Part shown: piece after piece, positions 32,400 to 45,099 of the stretch | How the letters are laid out: each line of letters begins with the position of its first letter | How positions within the stretch are numbered: the first letter of the stretch is position 1 | Assembly: GCA_030248195.1 (NCBI GenBank) | Contig: JASAND010012506.1 | Location: forward strand, 1 to 64,000 | Length of the DNA: 64,000 bases | Source: Trissonchulus latispiculum | Taxonomy: Eukaryota > Nematoda > Enoplea > Enoplida > Ironidae | Direction: 5' to 3' | The notes under the pieces: model-generated | What the model was told of the DNA's origin: nothing | The model's database searches: none | What the model saw: the letters and a program-made list of their open reading frames with translations, nothing else | Position numbers and translations under genes: made by a program

Positions 32400-33265
32400 C
32401 GTGGTATGTTTTCATGGCTTGTTTGTACATAGCCGTCTTCTTCACTCCAAAAACTTGACCCGTTTGAATGGCTTCAGGCATGACATTATGAAACGCCTCG
32501 TCAAGAAATGGTTAGTGGCCATTCTACGTCTCTAACATAGTACTTTCCTGTTGCCATGAAGTACAGGGTTTGACCAAGCTGGTCAGTAAGCAAATGACTA
32601 GCTGGTACTCTTTCTTTTCCGATATATTCAGGCGGCTGAAGTATTCTTGGAGTATTTCCCATTCCAATATGAACATTTCCAACACTGTAAAAACCTCAGC
32701 AGCACTATTAAAGCAAACGAACTTGGGAATTTTCTTAATAGGATCAATCATAAGATTGGATGGTGACATCCCTCGGTTAAATCATATGATGTAGTGACCA
32801 AAAACGATGCAGCGAAAGACAAATCTGCACTAGGCAAATTTTTATGTCAGTCTCTGTCATAGTCTTGTGACGTTGTATGAACGAAAAGAAAAACGCTCGT
32901 CTGAATTGAATGGATGAAATAGTAAAACCCTCGATCTGGGGTCTTCCAACTAATTTTGACAGACAGCCCAGTACTGTGGAATTATTACGCAGGGCTCCAT
33001 TGTGAGTTTTCTGGTCTTTGTGTATTCTAAGGAAGCCAAGACACCTTGCTCGTTTGAGCGCATATCACAAACAGCCAGTGGTGCGATTTTAGCCATTGAA
33101 TCATCTCAAGAACAGCACCATGGTTGTGTTGAATGAATTTAGCCAAGAAAACCAAACATCCTCGGCTTCCTCGGGCAATAGCAGGATGAACTTTGTACAC
33201 TTGGCAACTGCTCTCTGCCTTAACAAATCTAATAACCATGTTAAAACAAAAATTTATATACAAGA
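32400..33265 (-). pseudogene. Kinase-like protein, copy 2, degenerate
   Basis: Several minus-strand frames together cover a protein-kinase C-lobe. Helix E is MTETDIKICLVQI (about 32860). The catalytic loop at 32745-32785 reads FNRGMSPSNLMID, aligning with the HRDLKPSN pattern but with Asp replaced by Gly and Lys by Ser. The APE-like motif is LQPPEY (about 32630), followed by TDQLGQTLYFMATG, the kinase helix F region. The DFG position reads CFN. Frame changes around 32800, 32700 and 32520 imply a pseudogene unless introns intervene. It is about 60 percent similar by eye to copy 1 at 33462-34141 over the last 80 residues. Loss of HRD-Asp predicts no phosphotransfer. Confidence 0.55.
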
Positions 33266-33461
33266 TGACACATGTAGGGGAGACTGCTGTTAGTATAGTC
33301 TGAAAAGCATACTAAGTAGAAACATTGATATTTTGGAGTCAGTAATAACTTATTTTGTACATTAACATGAACATGGAGCACATATAAGTCTGCACAACTG
33401 CGGCCACACAAAGGCTTTTAAATATTTTATTCAAGTAATACAGCTAAAACAACAACAACCT

Positions 33462-34141
33462 TTAACGTTCAGTAAACTCGGCATAAGTTTTCAAGGCCTC
33501 TTTGTACATTGGAGTTCCTGACAGCTCAAAAAAATCGTCCTTGACTCTGCTTGGAAGCATGACATGATAAATCCTCGCATTACGTGGGAGATGTCGAGAG
33601 GCCACTCCTGATAACAGTGGAAAAACTTCCCTGTGGCCATAAAGTATAAGGTTTGCCTAAACTGAAATGTGATAAGAAGACCGCGAGGGACTATTTCAAT
33701 TTTTCGAAATTCGGGAGGCTGAAATGTAATGGGGGAATTTCCTTTTCCGATGCGAATGTGTTCCGAAGTCGAGTAAAGTTCATACCCATCACCAAAGTCA
33801 TAGAATTTTGCATGATTACTGTCCTTGTCAATTATAAATTTAACAGGCAAGAACCCCCTAAAGACAAATCCACAGTGCTCCCACAATCGCGTTAGTGATC
33901 TGTAAATTTGAACCATGTATATTTTCAAGTCAGTTTCAGTGAATGGGCCATTATCTGCAACGGAACGGGAAAGGCTTATCTCGTTTTTTCTTAGTAGATA
34001 AAAGAAAAACACCGCAGGCTCAATATCGTAGTAGTAGTGCAAGTAGTGCAGTCTATTCACAACTTTTGTGCTCACGCTAAAACCCACATTTGGTGTAGCC
34101 AGTGTAGTGCTAATCACACTAGGCATACAATACAGCAACAA
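33462..34141 (-). CDS. Kinase-like protein, copy 1 (probable pseudokinase)
   Basis: The main frame is 33491-34141 (216 aa without a clear ATG; it begins in an exon or at TTG). An N-lobe remnant is followed by FTETDLKIYMVQI (helix E). The catalytic loop is FRGFLPVKFIID, with HRD changed to FRG and the Lys and Asn positions altered. KFYDFGDG keeps the metal-binding DFG. Then come FQPPEF (APE) and QFRQTLYFMATG (helix F). A frame change near 33560 leads to a better-conserved end, PMYKEALKTYAEFTER, stopping at 33462-33464. The Gly-rich loop and VAIK lysine are not seen and would be on an upstream exon. Copy 2, downstream on the same strand, carries the same RG change. Probable catalytically dead regulator or a decaying gene. 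Confidence 0.6.
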
Positions 34142-36468
34142 GGAGCCAAATTTACAAGATTTTGCTCGGTTGCTTTAATTCAGAAAATCCTACGTGTCAT
34201 TTAAACCTGCTCGGACCTTATGTAGCTGTTACTCTCACGGCTGTCTGAAGCTCGGCTCAGAGTGCTGTTCATCTTTATGTATTCACATTCCTTTATTGCT
34301 TGGCTGCTGCAAACACGGGTTAAGCTGTCATTTCTATAATAAACTGTATCCTGCTTGTATTTTTGAATAAGCTTAGAATGACTAAAACTGCAGTTATTGG
34401 TCTTACTATTGTTAATTGTCCGAAGAAAGGTCCTATAGCTTTGGAACTGTCAGCACTTATGCTAGAGAATGATCAGTTTACAAAAGAGTTGTTGGAGAGT
34501 TTGGATATGACCAATATTGGCATGTGTATCATGAGCTCAAGTCCATTGGGGTCAACTATTCTACAGACGACTGATGGCTTCTGATGGAGAAGGCTGAAGC
34601 TTGTAAGTCAAGCAAGTGAAGTGATGTGCCTTCTGGAAAGCATGGTTTACCCCTTTTGTGTTTGCTCTTTGGCGACGGCTGATGCATCATCTCCTGATCG
34701 TAGTCCTTAAAGCAAACATTTTAATCGCCCTGAATTTTAATTTTACAATAGAACAATAGGTGAGAATTTGACAAAAATATGGGAGATAATGGTTGGGTAA
34801 ATAGGGTAATCTCAAAAAGTTCAAAGTTTTTGGGAACATTTTTGCGAAAATCGGCTGTTATCGACGGACTGAACGAAATACGATCCATGAAATCAACAAA
34901 ACTTAAGTTGTTTTGAATGTAAATTGCATTTTTGAGATAAAAATTGGGTATATAAGGAGATAAATTTCAGTTGAGAGCACCAGTTGTTTCAAGAAATTTT
35001 TCTGGAGAACAGTCAGATCATCGCCGCTTTTGTCTGGATCACCATAATCATCATCATCATGAGTATAATTTCTAGCATACTAATATCTATCATCAGGGAA
35101 ACAGTTGCCATGCAGAATCATATCGCAGTCTTAGAGACTCAATTTTTAGTCATATCTTAATTAAAGCTTGTAAGTCCCAAATAGAATATCTAAATATTAC
35201 CACTAATGTGAATGCCTAATGTTGATGTTAAGGAATAGATCAATTTGCACCGTATACAACTTTGTGAATGAATGTTTGTATTCTGCTATTACCAAGAGCT
35301 TCATGCATGTTACAGCATTTACAGAAGAAAGGTTACTCAGGCCAAAACTACAGAATGCAATCATTGTGCACGAACATTATTATTTTCTTGGTTTTATTTT
35401 TCATACATTACTTATAAACAGGAACAGTTATGAAACCATGACCCCTATTTTTAGAAATAACAGCATGAAGAAAACTTGGATGGCAGTTGCTATAAACTCA
35501 GTTATGCCCTCGAATGGGAGACCACCTTTGGAAGCAGCTAACTGAAATCTGCCACGTATACACAAACATTAAAGCGCCTCTCGTATTCTGTTCACTGGAT
35601 ACGAAGCAGAAGGAAAGTATTGATTTCTCTTTGAGCAGAAGTGCCACAACGTGGTGCTCGAACGATAATGTACCAACGCTTAACGATTTCTTCAAAAGGC
35701 TTCAATCAATAGTTAAAACGCATAATCCTGAGCTAGTGGTTTCAAAGGGACGCCCATAATTTGAATATGCCGAAGTTTCAGGATGTGCCGGTTTGTGCAG
35801 TTGAACTCTGTGCCGACCACAGCGATGCAGTTCCGTGGAAATCACAGCACTGTGCTAATCAAAGACTTGCACAAATTGTGGCATACTGCCATGAAGTTTT
35901 CAACTGAGAGAAACTTTTTCGATTTGGACAATGTCCTAACTGACTGACTGTTTATGTATGTATGAACATGCGTATGATTAAATTTGTCATTATAGGCCTC
36001 ACGTATTTATAAAAAGGGAATAAGGAGCATGTTTTCTAAAAAGGAGGAGACGTCATCCGCCGTGATGTCGACCAGGCTTTGAGACTCCTCCTGGTAACTT
36101 GGTTGAGTTGTTTTTCACCAACCTTTACGGGGCCAGCTTCCTGGCAAAACCTCCGGGATGTGATGATCTCGTTGTGATGTCTAATGCAGCCAAGAACAAC
36201 AATAACTGCCTTTTGGTGGAAAACTTTTCACATCACTGAGAATATTATTCCATTTTACTATTACATTGGAAAAGGAAAACACTAGATAACGTGGTATAGA
36301 CTGCAACATTTTAGCCTTTTTGTACTTCCACGTTTATCTGTTTATGGATTCCGACGCTCCAATACAGCGAGCTCACTCATTAATAGTTACCTTGAATGAT
36401 AAGAACAGTTTTAGCATCGGTTTTTCACTTGTTTTTGTGGACTCATTGGTTTTTTGAAGTGGCCCATG

Positions 36469-36665
36469 AATAATTCATTTCTAATTTTTGCGGATCCGAA
36501 TATACCGACAACTGTGAAACTTATTGAGCCATTACTTGTTGGCGAGTGGTCAAATAATGTTAATTGATATTTACTCCACTGATTTATAAGGGCTTCGAAA
36601 TACACTAAACCGGTTGTCGGTATATTCAGTTCCGTCTAAACTATAAATGAATTATTCATTATTTA
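36469..36665. repeat. Small inverted-repeat element (~200 bp)
   Basis: TGAATAATTCATTTCTAATT and GAATATACCGACAAC on the left recur as GTTGTCGGTATATTC and AAATGAATTATTCATT on the right. The arms are imperfect, about 50 bp each. Probably a short MITE. Confidence 0.55.
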
Positions 36666-36907
36666 TTCCACAACTCAATAAGTTTTATAGATTGGTCCTG
36701 CTCTAATATAAACTCATACCTCAACATTTTATACATACATATATATAAATGGCTTTTTAGGCTTACCGAGAGCGTGTTATGCTAACGTCTACAGAGCGTT
36801 TTACACGTCTAAGCCTAAGCCACTTTTTAACCTAAGCTCAGCTTAATTAATTAGCTAATTAACAAGATCTCACATAGATGTCTGCGCCACAAAGGGTAAT
36901 ATATGCT

Positions 36908-36908
<1 letters not shown>

Positions 36909-36969
<61 letters not shown>

Positions 36970-36980
36970 CATACATATAT
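36909..36980. repeat. (TA)n microsatellite
   Basis: Uninterrupted AT dinucleotides followed by ATACATACATAC. The short minus-strand frame across it is spurious. Confidence 0.95.
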
Positions 36981-37891
36981 ACTTTGGAGAAACTTAAAAG
37001 GCTTCTTACTTGTCGTCGCGTTTCCGATGTTACTTTAAATCCTCCATACAAACTAATTAGTTTTTAGTCATAGCTAATATGTGATTATAACCATTTACAA
37101 TTTTCATGTGTGCATGAAATACCTGAAATACCGTATTGCGTTCTTGAAAGATTTAATCATAAGTTAGTTGCCCCTGCTGTGGGCAAATACAACCAACTTT
37201 TTGGAAAGGTTCATTGGAAAAGATATCTGTAATTAACGCATAAATTTTATATTGTGGATTTCAGGAAATTAATTATGTTGTAAGCACATTTGCTGCGTCT
37301 TCTGCAACTGTCTTTGTTGCTGCTGCTTTAAAGACTACTCTTACCCCGAAGTGCATCAAATCTTATTCATACTAACTGTGGATTAGCTAAGGGTAAGGTG
37401 GTAGGTCTACGTTTTGAATCTGAAGATAATCTGATGTTAACCATAATCTGATTTGGTGCAAGCCGGCGATAAGAAATAAAAAGCACACGCCTGCAGTCCC
37501 TAAGGTAGTCTGAAACAGGACAGACTCGCTTTAAAACCTAAGGATTTTCTGTTAATTCGAACATGGTTCAAGATCTCAGATCTAATAAAATTAGTCTAGA
37601 ATATTGACCTTTGACTAAGGTATCAATCTACTTTTTCTACCATGAACTAACATTTTTGTTTTATTTGTTATGTGGGCTATACGTTGAAAAAAGATGAAAA
37701 GATAAAAGTTTGATACTTCAGCGCAGATTTGGATTCAGCGTCGATTTGGATTTACTTTGAATTCAGACCATTACTAGGAGTACATGGTGATGTGTCATCA
37801 CTCAGGGATTTTGAGAGATACTACTTTATTATTAATTTACAAATACAGTTTTTAATCAAACTGTGGTGATTCATACTTTATTAAAGCAATT

Positions 37892-38436
37892 CTAAAAAAG
37901 ACAATTACTAAACTTCTGTTGCAATCTCCTCGACTGTTTTTCTTTGGACACAGTCATTTGCAATAGCCAACCGAGCCTGTGGACTGGGCTGAAAGGCGAT
38001 TCTGTGAAAAGCCCATGTGTGAGGATGGATTTCACAATCCTTACATAACCTTCAACTATGGGACTTTTCGCAATAATGGAAAATGGCTTCGTGGATCCCA
38101 AACCCTTTGGACAAAGCCACACCCAACACAACCAGAGAACCAAGGAGGCCGTGACACTCTAGCAGAATCTTTATTTCAAAAGAGACGATCCCGTGCATTG
38201 CATGTCCATCAAACGTCATTGTGATCCAGCTTGGGAAACTTGATACAGTGGACTCAAACAGCGCAATACATACAGATAACGCAATAATCGGTGCTTCACT
38301 GGACTGCTTCTGTAGTTTCTTGGGTGAATGATTGGTGGTGAGGAATACAGTCGGATCTCTCATTTCCATTGAATAATTGAAAATTCCATCCATTGAAATA
38401 ATCCATTGAATCCTTGGATCCTTCGCTATTTGAGAC
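37892..38436 (-). CDS. Unassigned exon-like sequence with frameshift
   Basis: A minus-strand acceptor (ATTTGTTTTCTCAG) ends at 38437. The frame then reads IAKDPRIQWIISMDGIFNY and on to SWITMTFDGHAMHG, stopping at 38052. A second frame continues to about 37910 with a regular-looking C-terminus, ARLAIANDCVQRKTVEEI. Two frames that seem to complete each other suggest one gene with an indel, or a missed intron. No family recognised. Confidence 0.35.
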
Positions 38437-38477
38437 TGAGAAAACAAATATTTATTATAAGTAGGTAGACATGTCAA

Positions 38478-41400
38478 AAATTAGTAGAATGTAAAAAAAT
38501 TAGTTAAGTTGTTGAGCTTATGCTTAATTGCTTTTTCACAGAATTTAACTTAATTTGGTTTCAGCAGTGTTTTTGCAGACTGCTGTTCTGTAAAAATAGT
38601 ACATGTTTGCCCAGTTTTGTTACTTATCGTGAATGACTTAAATTTTTGGGCTCAGACTAAATTCAAACTGAAAGAATATACTATAGTCTAGCAAACTTAA
38701 ACTGGACCAAAAGACTGAATTTTGTGGAGAGTTTATTATTCAAGTTAGGTATGACAATGTATATGTTTCCTGAAAGCTCAGAAATCAGAGATTTCAGAAA
38801 TTTTAAAAAAAATTCTAAAATTTTAAAATTTCATAAATTTTAAAAACTTTAGGAAAAGAAATAATAAGCGAAAAGTAGTCGAGTTTAATATCAAATTAAA
38901 GGTATCGTTTAGGGGAACACGAATATGCAGAAATTAAGTGTATTTGGTGCGGCACGTGGTTCCAGCGGGCCCATATCCCGAAAAAATAGAAGTTGCTCCG
39001 ATCGCTATAAACTTGGGCTCATTTGAAAGCTCTCATCACGCTGAGTGAAGGTTATAATTCATAATTGGTTCATCGCTCAGAAATGCTCTCTGCGAAAGTT
39101 ATTCCTCTTCAAACTCCAAAAATGTGAAAAATTAACACTTTTGGAAGGTTTAATCCAGGCTAGCGAAAGCTATGAGCTGAATCAAGTCAAGCCATTTGGC
39201 TACATTTTGCGTTTCGTCATCATACACAAGTTTGAAAAATTTCAGCTTTGGATCTTCACGCATGCATAAGATAAGCTAACTTAAACAAAGGAGCCGACAC
39301 TGCGGCAAGTTTTTATGGAAATGATCCCATAAATCATTGACTAAATTTTCATGCTATGTACAATTTACGAAGATAAGCAAAAAACTTGCAATTCTGTTTA
39401 GCGAAGTAGTCTAATTAATAATAATAAGTTGTGTGTTTTCCATCAGCTGATGACTTGCGCTAATTTAATAATAAACGGGAAATGCATGTGGTCAATCGTG
39501 TGGTTAAATGTTGAATGTTAACCTCTCCATTATTTTGCTTGAAGATAATGCCCTATCAGTTTGGATACTGTTTACTCGTTGTTCCACCTGAGAATAAAAT
39601 AAAAACTAGACAACAGTCTACAAAATTAAAGTAGACATGTTGCCTTTGCGCAATCTCTTATTTGTTGCTTGCTTTGCTGTACCGCTAGATGTTTGATAAC
39701 TTTGTCACGTGAAATAAAAGTTCTGAATATTTTTAATATTCTTAGTCAAATATTGCAAAGCTTTATTGGTATCCAGACATCTGAATGAGGCTGTTGGGAT
39801 AAGGTGTGGATCGGGAAGTTACCAGGGACAGATTTCTTGCGATCACAGCCTCATAATGAACTTGCCTCTGAAAAAGTTTTGAGGGAGACGCTATCTTATC
39901 ATTACAACATTGTCACTCATTTCCTTGTATTTTACTGCAGCAGGAACTGTAACTTATTCTAGCTAAAGTCTTCCTTTCAATACATTCTTTAGGCAGAATG
40001 AGTGAACACAGCCAGTGTGAGCATAATAGCATGCAATTGTTTGTTACTCATACTCAAATGGAATTGCTGAATTGTGATTTGAACACTTTTGTCCACATGA
40101 TTTGAAGGAGATGGATGCCTGTGGCACTGCGATGAGAATGTTGAAACTATTCGTGGTGCAGAGGACTTAGTGTAAATTTCATAACTTGGAGAATCAGTGA
40201 AATACAGTATTCGCCGAATTTCTAAATTACAAAAACACTTCACCAAATAGGTAATAATTAACTATTCACTGTAACTTTGAAAATTTTCCATTTCCTAGGG
40301 TGAGGACTGCACAACCTATGCAGAGCACGTGCGATGTGGCAACATATTGATTTGCTGTGACATTACGACCGTCTTATATCGGATTGGCGGCTAGTGTCTT
40401 TCCTGCCAGGAACTATTGGACTGCATGCCAGACCTGTCTAAGTTGGTCCTATTTGACGATGGCAAGGACAGCTATTACCCAAAACGAGTGATGCTACAAA
40501 ACCTTCTTAACGGACACCAGTGCTCATGGTAAGCAGAGAATTACTTTCTTTCATATGTACTATAACATTGCCTCATTAATCTGAAGGTGCTGTTTGACAG
40601 AAAACAGTTACAGTTTCTGAACAGTTTTTCAGTTAGCTTCCTACTGATACCAAGACGGTGTAATTTCAAAATATGTTTCATAACAACAGTAATGATTTTC
40701 ACAACACAAATTGGTTTTCATACATACAAGTTGTGCATTTCTTAAATTATCACTATACATGTTGGTTAGAATTCCAACGTTAGCATGCTGAGATTGTGCC
40801 TCAGTATCTCAGATCGTTAGCAACCTAAACCGAAGGTTGTGGTTTTATTCTAATAAGTAGGTAACTATTACCTCTGGCGTATTAAGTGGGTGGGATCGTA
40901 GTTTGAATTCAGTATACAAACTGATTCATAAGTGATGAGACACTTTACGATATGTGACCGAACAAGAAGTCTATCATTTTTCAAAATGGTTGGTTTAGTC
41001 GTAAGTATTTTTGGTGCTGTACAGTGGAGAGGCGAAAATGTATATCTGGTTTCTTCGTACACCTAAATAATCTAAGATAATCTGAGACATGCACAAAGAA
41101 ATGCCGCATCATGTAGGCTTTAGTCAAAATGGAATGCAAGAGGGGGAGAATGAAGATTGTGTCATGGAATATGCCGTCGCTTTGGTAGCTGAGAAAATTA
41201 AAACTGTGGTTGCCTCTTGTGTCTATACAAAAGGATCTTCTCAGTGGAAGATTATGCAAAAAATCTGCAAGATCACAAATCAAAACATCATTATGGGCGT
41301 CAGTGATGTTACTGAACAGTGAACAGGGTATGAAAACGCTCCAAAATGTGCCTATTCCTCATCCAATCCTGACTTGTCAGTATCATCAAGAAATCAAGAT

Positions 41401-41711
41401 CAACGTCTGCAAATTATATTGTACAATTCATACAGCTAGCCTCATCCTTTATACGACATTTCTAAGTTCTTACATCGTTCAAAATCAAATTGTCCCTCGA
41501 CACACATGATTGATTTGTTAATTATTCATACAAACTAATGCATAAGATAAAAAACTGTTACAAATAAACATATCAAGTAGTATCTTATCAGTTGCGTTCA
41601 TGTATGTTTGTACCATCCAGTTTTCACTCATACATGTAGCAGTCTAGACATGAAATAAGTATTGACTCATAAAGGAGTTGATTGTATCATAGTTTTAGTG
41701 AACTAAGATGT
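38478..41711. other. No assigned gene; scattered exon-like pieces
   Basis: A stretch at 40300-40533 encodes, in part, CLSCQELLDCMPDLSKLVLF and ends at a donor-like ATG-GTAAGC; it may be an exon. Frames at 41089-41322 and 41210-41509 overlap in different frames and are unsupported. Elsewhere the sequence is AT-rich with nothing recognised. A single GAAAGCTCT repeat motif is at 39017. Confidence 0.3.
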
Positions 41712-42095
41712 TCATAATTTTAGAAAGTTTACAAATCCATTGTGAATTTGAATGAATAACTTGAGGCAGAAACTAAGCATGAAGCAAAAAATCAGAAATA
41801 ACACTGCTCCATTGAAGTAGTAACCGTGCATTTGTTTATAATACAAATACCAGCATGCGGCTTGTATCACAGACAGCCGCTGTTTACTACTAGCATAATA
41901 TTCCTCAAAAAACTGATATGAAAACACTTCATCGAAGAGACGAAACAACGAATGTCTACTAACAAGCAAGAGCTTTGTGCAAACGTGCAAGTTTTTGGCA
42001 TATTTGTTGTAAATATAGGTCAGCTGCGAGTATATTAACATTATTGGGGAAGTACAACCGGGTAGAAGCCATAACATAATCACTATTGCAATCAA
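41712..42095 (-). CDS. Hypothetical membrane protein (127 aa)
   Basis: The minus-strand frame has an N-terminal hydrophobic segment (residues 1-25), a central soluble part with FSYQFFEEYYASSKQRLSVI and a second membrane span near residues 92-115. Aromatic and Cys content is plausible for a real protein, but start context and homology cannot be judged. It could also be chance in AT-rich DNA. Confidence 0.3.
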   Translation of the reverse strand: MIAIVIMLWLLPGCTSPIMLIYSQLTYIYNKYAKNLHVCTKLLLVSRHSLFRLFDEVFSYQFFEEYYASSKQRLSVIQAACWYLYYKQMHGYYFNGAVLFLIFCFMLSFCLKLFIQIHNGFVNFLKL

Positions 42096-43859
42096 CCGAC
42101 AGCATGGAAAAACTAAATCTACCCGAGCTTGTTCTTTAGCTTAACGTTTAGTGGGACAGGGCATGTATTTTTGAGTAAACATCATTTCAGTGGGGGACTC
42201 TTTGATGGGTATTTTCGAATTCAAAATTTGACTGAAAAACGATGCAAATGTGGTTAACCGTAAGTCGGAAAGTACAACGACTGTGTCAGAAGTTCTGTTG
42301 AAAGTTCCTCACCTCTCCAATGTATAACTTCAAAAAGTTATGTATGTTACCTATTCCACTGCGTCAACAATCTACAGCCTGTAGAAATATATTAACTTGG
42401 TCGTTTCCTAATTTACATACAATGAATCGCACATCAGGAAAAAGGCATCATGTTTTGACAAAATGGCAGACTTTATTTTTAAAATATTTAAGCTTACGAC
42501 AAGAGCTTCGATAGGCTCTTATCACTTTCCGGACACAGCAAACATAGTCAGAAATTTGGAAAACTGAGTTTTTTACAAAATATAGCTGGGGTTCATTTGA
42601 AAAGTTGAATCATCTGATGCGGTCATGTCAGCTTAAACAAGGGATGATTAAATGTTGAAAGATATTTCACATGCATGTTGAAGAGAACCGATCAGTAATT
42701 TGACAGCCAAGTCGACTAAACTGAAGTTGGTTTGACTGAAGTGAAGCTGACTTGACTGCTTGACTGAGTGAGTCCTGACGCAAAACTTTGAGTTTTGATA
42801 TTGTTGTTCGCTAACACTAAAAGTGTTGACATTTGTTAATTTCTCTCACACCCATTAGTCCACTTTTTATTTAGATGTGCCAGTAAGTACCACCCATCCG
42901 CTCATTTTGAAAAGGCAACGACATCATCTGCTTGTTGAGGTTCGTGGTGGTAAGTAGAAAGGCCCCTTGTGCTTTTATCAGCTGTTTGTTCAAAAAACAA
43001 CATATCCTACTCAAAAATGATTTACAATTATTTGCATTTTCGTCAGTTGTTCGATTCAGATGCATATTTGCTTGGGCTTTTCTTTAGTGTATTCATTTTT
43101 GATACAGGGAAATGGCTCGACTTTAGAACTAGAATTTGAGAAAGCAGATACAAAGCATGCAGTTGAGGATAGGAATGCCTTTGGTTCGCACAAAACATTA
43201 GTGTATGTCAAAATTACTTAAGAAACTGTAATCTCTCGAACTCTGCCAACATGTCCATATAGCACATAAAGAAATTTTGGGTTAAGATTTAAGTCCAAGA
43301 CCAAGATTTAAGAAAACTGGCAGTTCATACTATATACCTAAAATCTACGGGATTCCAAATGTCAATTCTTCGTTTTTAATTATTCTAATTTTTTAGCGAA
43401 ATTGTTGCTTAAGCCTTCATTGACAGGATTAGCTTTTGTGTTGTTCAGGTTTGTAGAAATAAATTATTTTAATTGTAAATAGTCAAAATTATAATAACTG
43501 TTATGGCTTTCATATATAGAGCCGCATAGTTTTTCTAAATCCGGTTTTTGGCAATTCACAAAAGTTTAACCATTTAATTAAGCTAAGTAATTTCAAGAAC
43601 AATTGATTTTCAAACGTTTTCATAATAAACCACAACAAAAAGTTTATTATATAATGCAGTTATATACATTTTCTTATATAGTTTACTTAAACATATTATT
43701 AAGTTGTTTCAATTCATTATTTCAGAAAGTTTTGCAAGCAAGAGGGGCCAGTGGGGCATGGACTTAGTGATCTTCACTCCGAAAATCCAATGGCAGGAAC
43801 AATAACATGGCGGACTTTTCAAACTTTTATGAAGAATCATTTTATGACGTATATATACA

Positions 43860-43862
<3 letters not shown>

Positions 43863-43919
<57 letters not shown>
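43863..43919. repeat. (TA)n microsatellite
   Basis: About 28 uninterrupted AT dinucleotides. Confidence 0.95.
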
Positions 43920-43922
<3 letters not shown>

Positions 43923-44607
43923 TAATGAATTTATATACCTGTTTATGAAAACACCACTGGAATAACTAGTAATTATGAACAACTAGCTATACTTCATGAA
44001 TTCTCAATGCTCAATAAATAAATATTCCATTGCTGAACGCCCTAGAGGTTGGAATGCTCCGATCTGTGACTATCCTGTGGATTTGATCCTAGACACAGAA
44101 AAGCATACATCATTGCTAAACTAGGAATCGCAAATTGAGTGAGAGTATTTGATTAATTTTAAGTAGTATGATAAGGGTAAGGTTCTTAACCACCAACCTG
44201 ATGTTGTAAAGATACTATGAAAATTTGTTCCACTGAAGCTTCCAGTTTTGATTTAGTTTCCGGCTAAATATATCCCTGGTACAAAAGGAAGAGATAGTCA
44301 TTAAAAACTTCTTCGGTTTTATCGTTATACTTTGTTCATACTATGCTGTATATTTCTTCATATTTATCCGCCTTTCCCATTCTCCGTGCTAAAGGGTGAT
44401 GACATGTTAAACAGCACTATAATGCATTCCGTCGGAATCAGTTTTCTTCCCTTTCTTACAAAAACAACTGGACAAAGTAAATGTATGCTGGCTTAAAAAT
44501 TGTAAGTTTTCTTGGATGACTTACAGCAATTTAGTATGCAATAAGGTGCTTAATATGAATCAATAAACAAATAACAACTTAGCCGTAAAAATTCAGTTAT
44601 CATTCTT

Positions 44608-44750
44608 ACTAGCGGTGACTACGATCTGGTTTCCCTCCCGCGGTTTTTGGACCCATTTCATTTAATACCTCATCCTCATTTTTCGTGAAGCACATCCTAT
44701 TTCTATTCTAACCAGACACCTATTCGACACATCCTATTATAACCAGACCC
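44608..44750. repeat. Dispersed repeat, related to 51411-51486 and 53090-53155
   Basis: GCGGTGACTACGATCTGGTT and CCCATTTCATT recur in reverse complement at 51411-51486. The following CCTCATCCTCATTTTT and ACACATCCTATT recur, reversed, near 53090-53155 and 56690-56740 in the repeat units there. Confidence 0.6.
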
Positions 44751-45099
44751 CCAATCAAAAACTAGTAGCTTTCTGTTGTGAAAATGATAAAGGAACTGAT
44801 GTTCTTTAACTGTTTTATAGTCGATGAGCATCATGTCGGATCATCCATTAACCCATTTATAACGTTAATATTTGAATCCAAAAATATTTTACCAATGTTT
44901 CATCTTTGTTCATGTGTACGGGCTGTGATTTACCTTCTTGCTGCGCAAATTTTCCCCAAAAGCTAAAACAACAGAACTGCATCATCTTTAGTTTCGTCAA
45001 TGCTTAAGTTATTGTTTTTATTTTCATTTTCATTTATTGGCTAAATTTATAGATTCCCAAAATATTGCAAATGAATTACCTGTTTAAAATCAGTTTCCG

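Larger units (their letters stand above)
34142..37891. other. Mostly unassigned; some exon-like frames, one microsatellite
   Basis: Plus-strand frames at 34363-34584, 35219-35545 and 35514-35759 have balanced composition (for example SLDTKQKESIDFSLSRSATT) and could be exons or pseudogene pieces, but I recognise no family. A small inverted repeat spans 36469-36665 and a (TA)n tract 36909-36980. The rest shows nothing. Confidence 0.35.
42096..45099. other. No recognisable gene; microsatellite and a dispersed repeat
   Basis: Contains the (TA)n tract at 43863-43919 and a dispersed repeat at 44608-44750. Short frames lack domains. Confidence 0.4.

Noticed and set aside
36851..37051. 66-aa minus frame with an Ile-Tyr run
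   Set aside because: Created by the (TA)n microsatellite.
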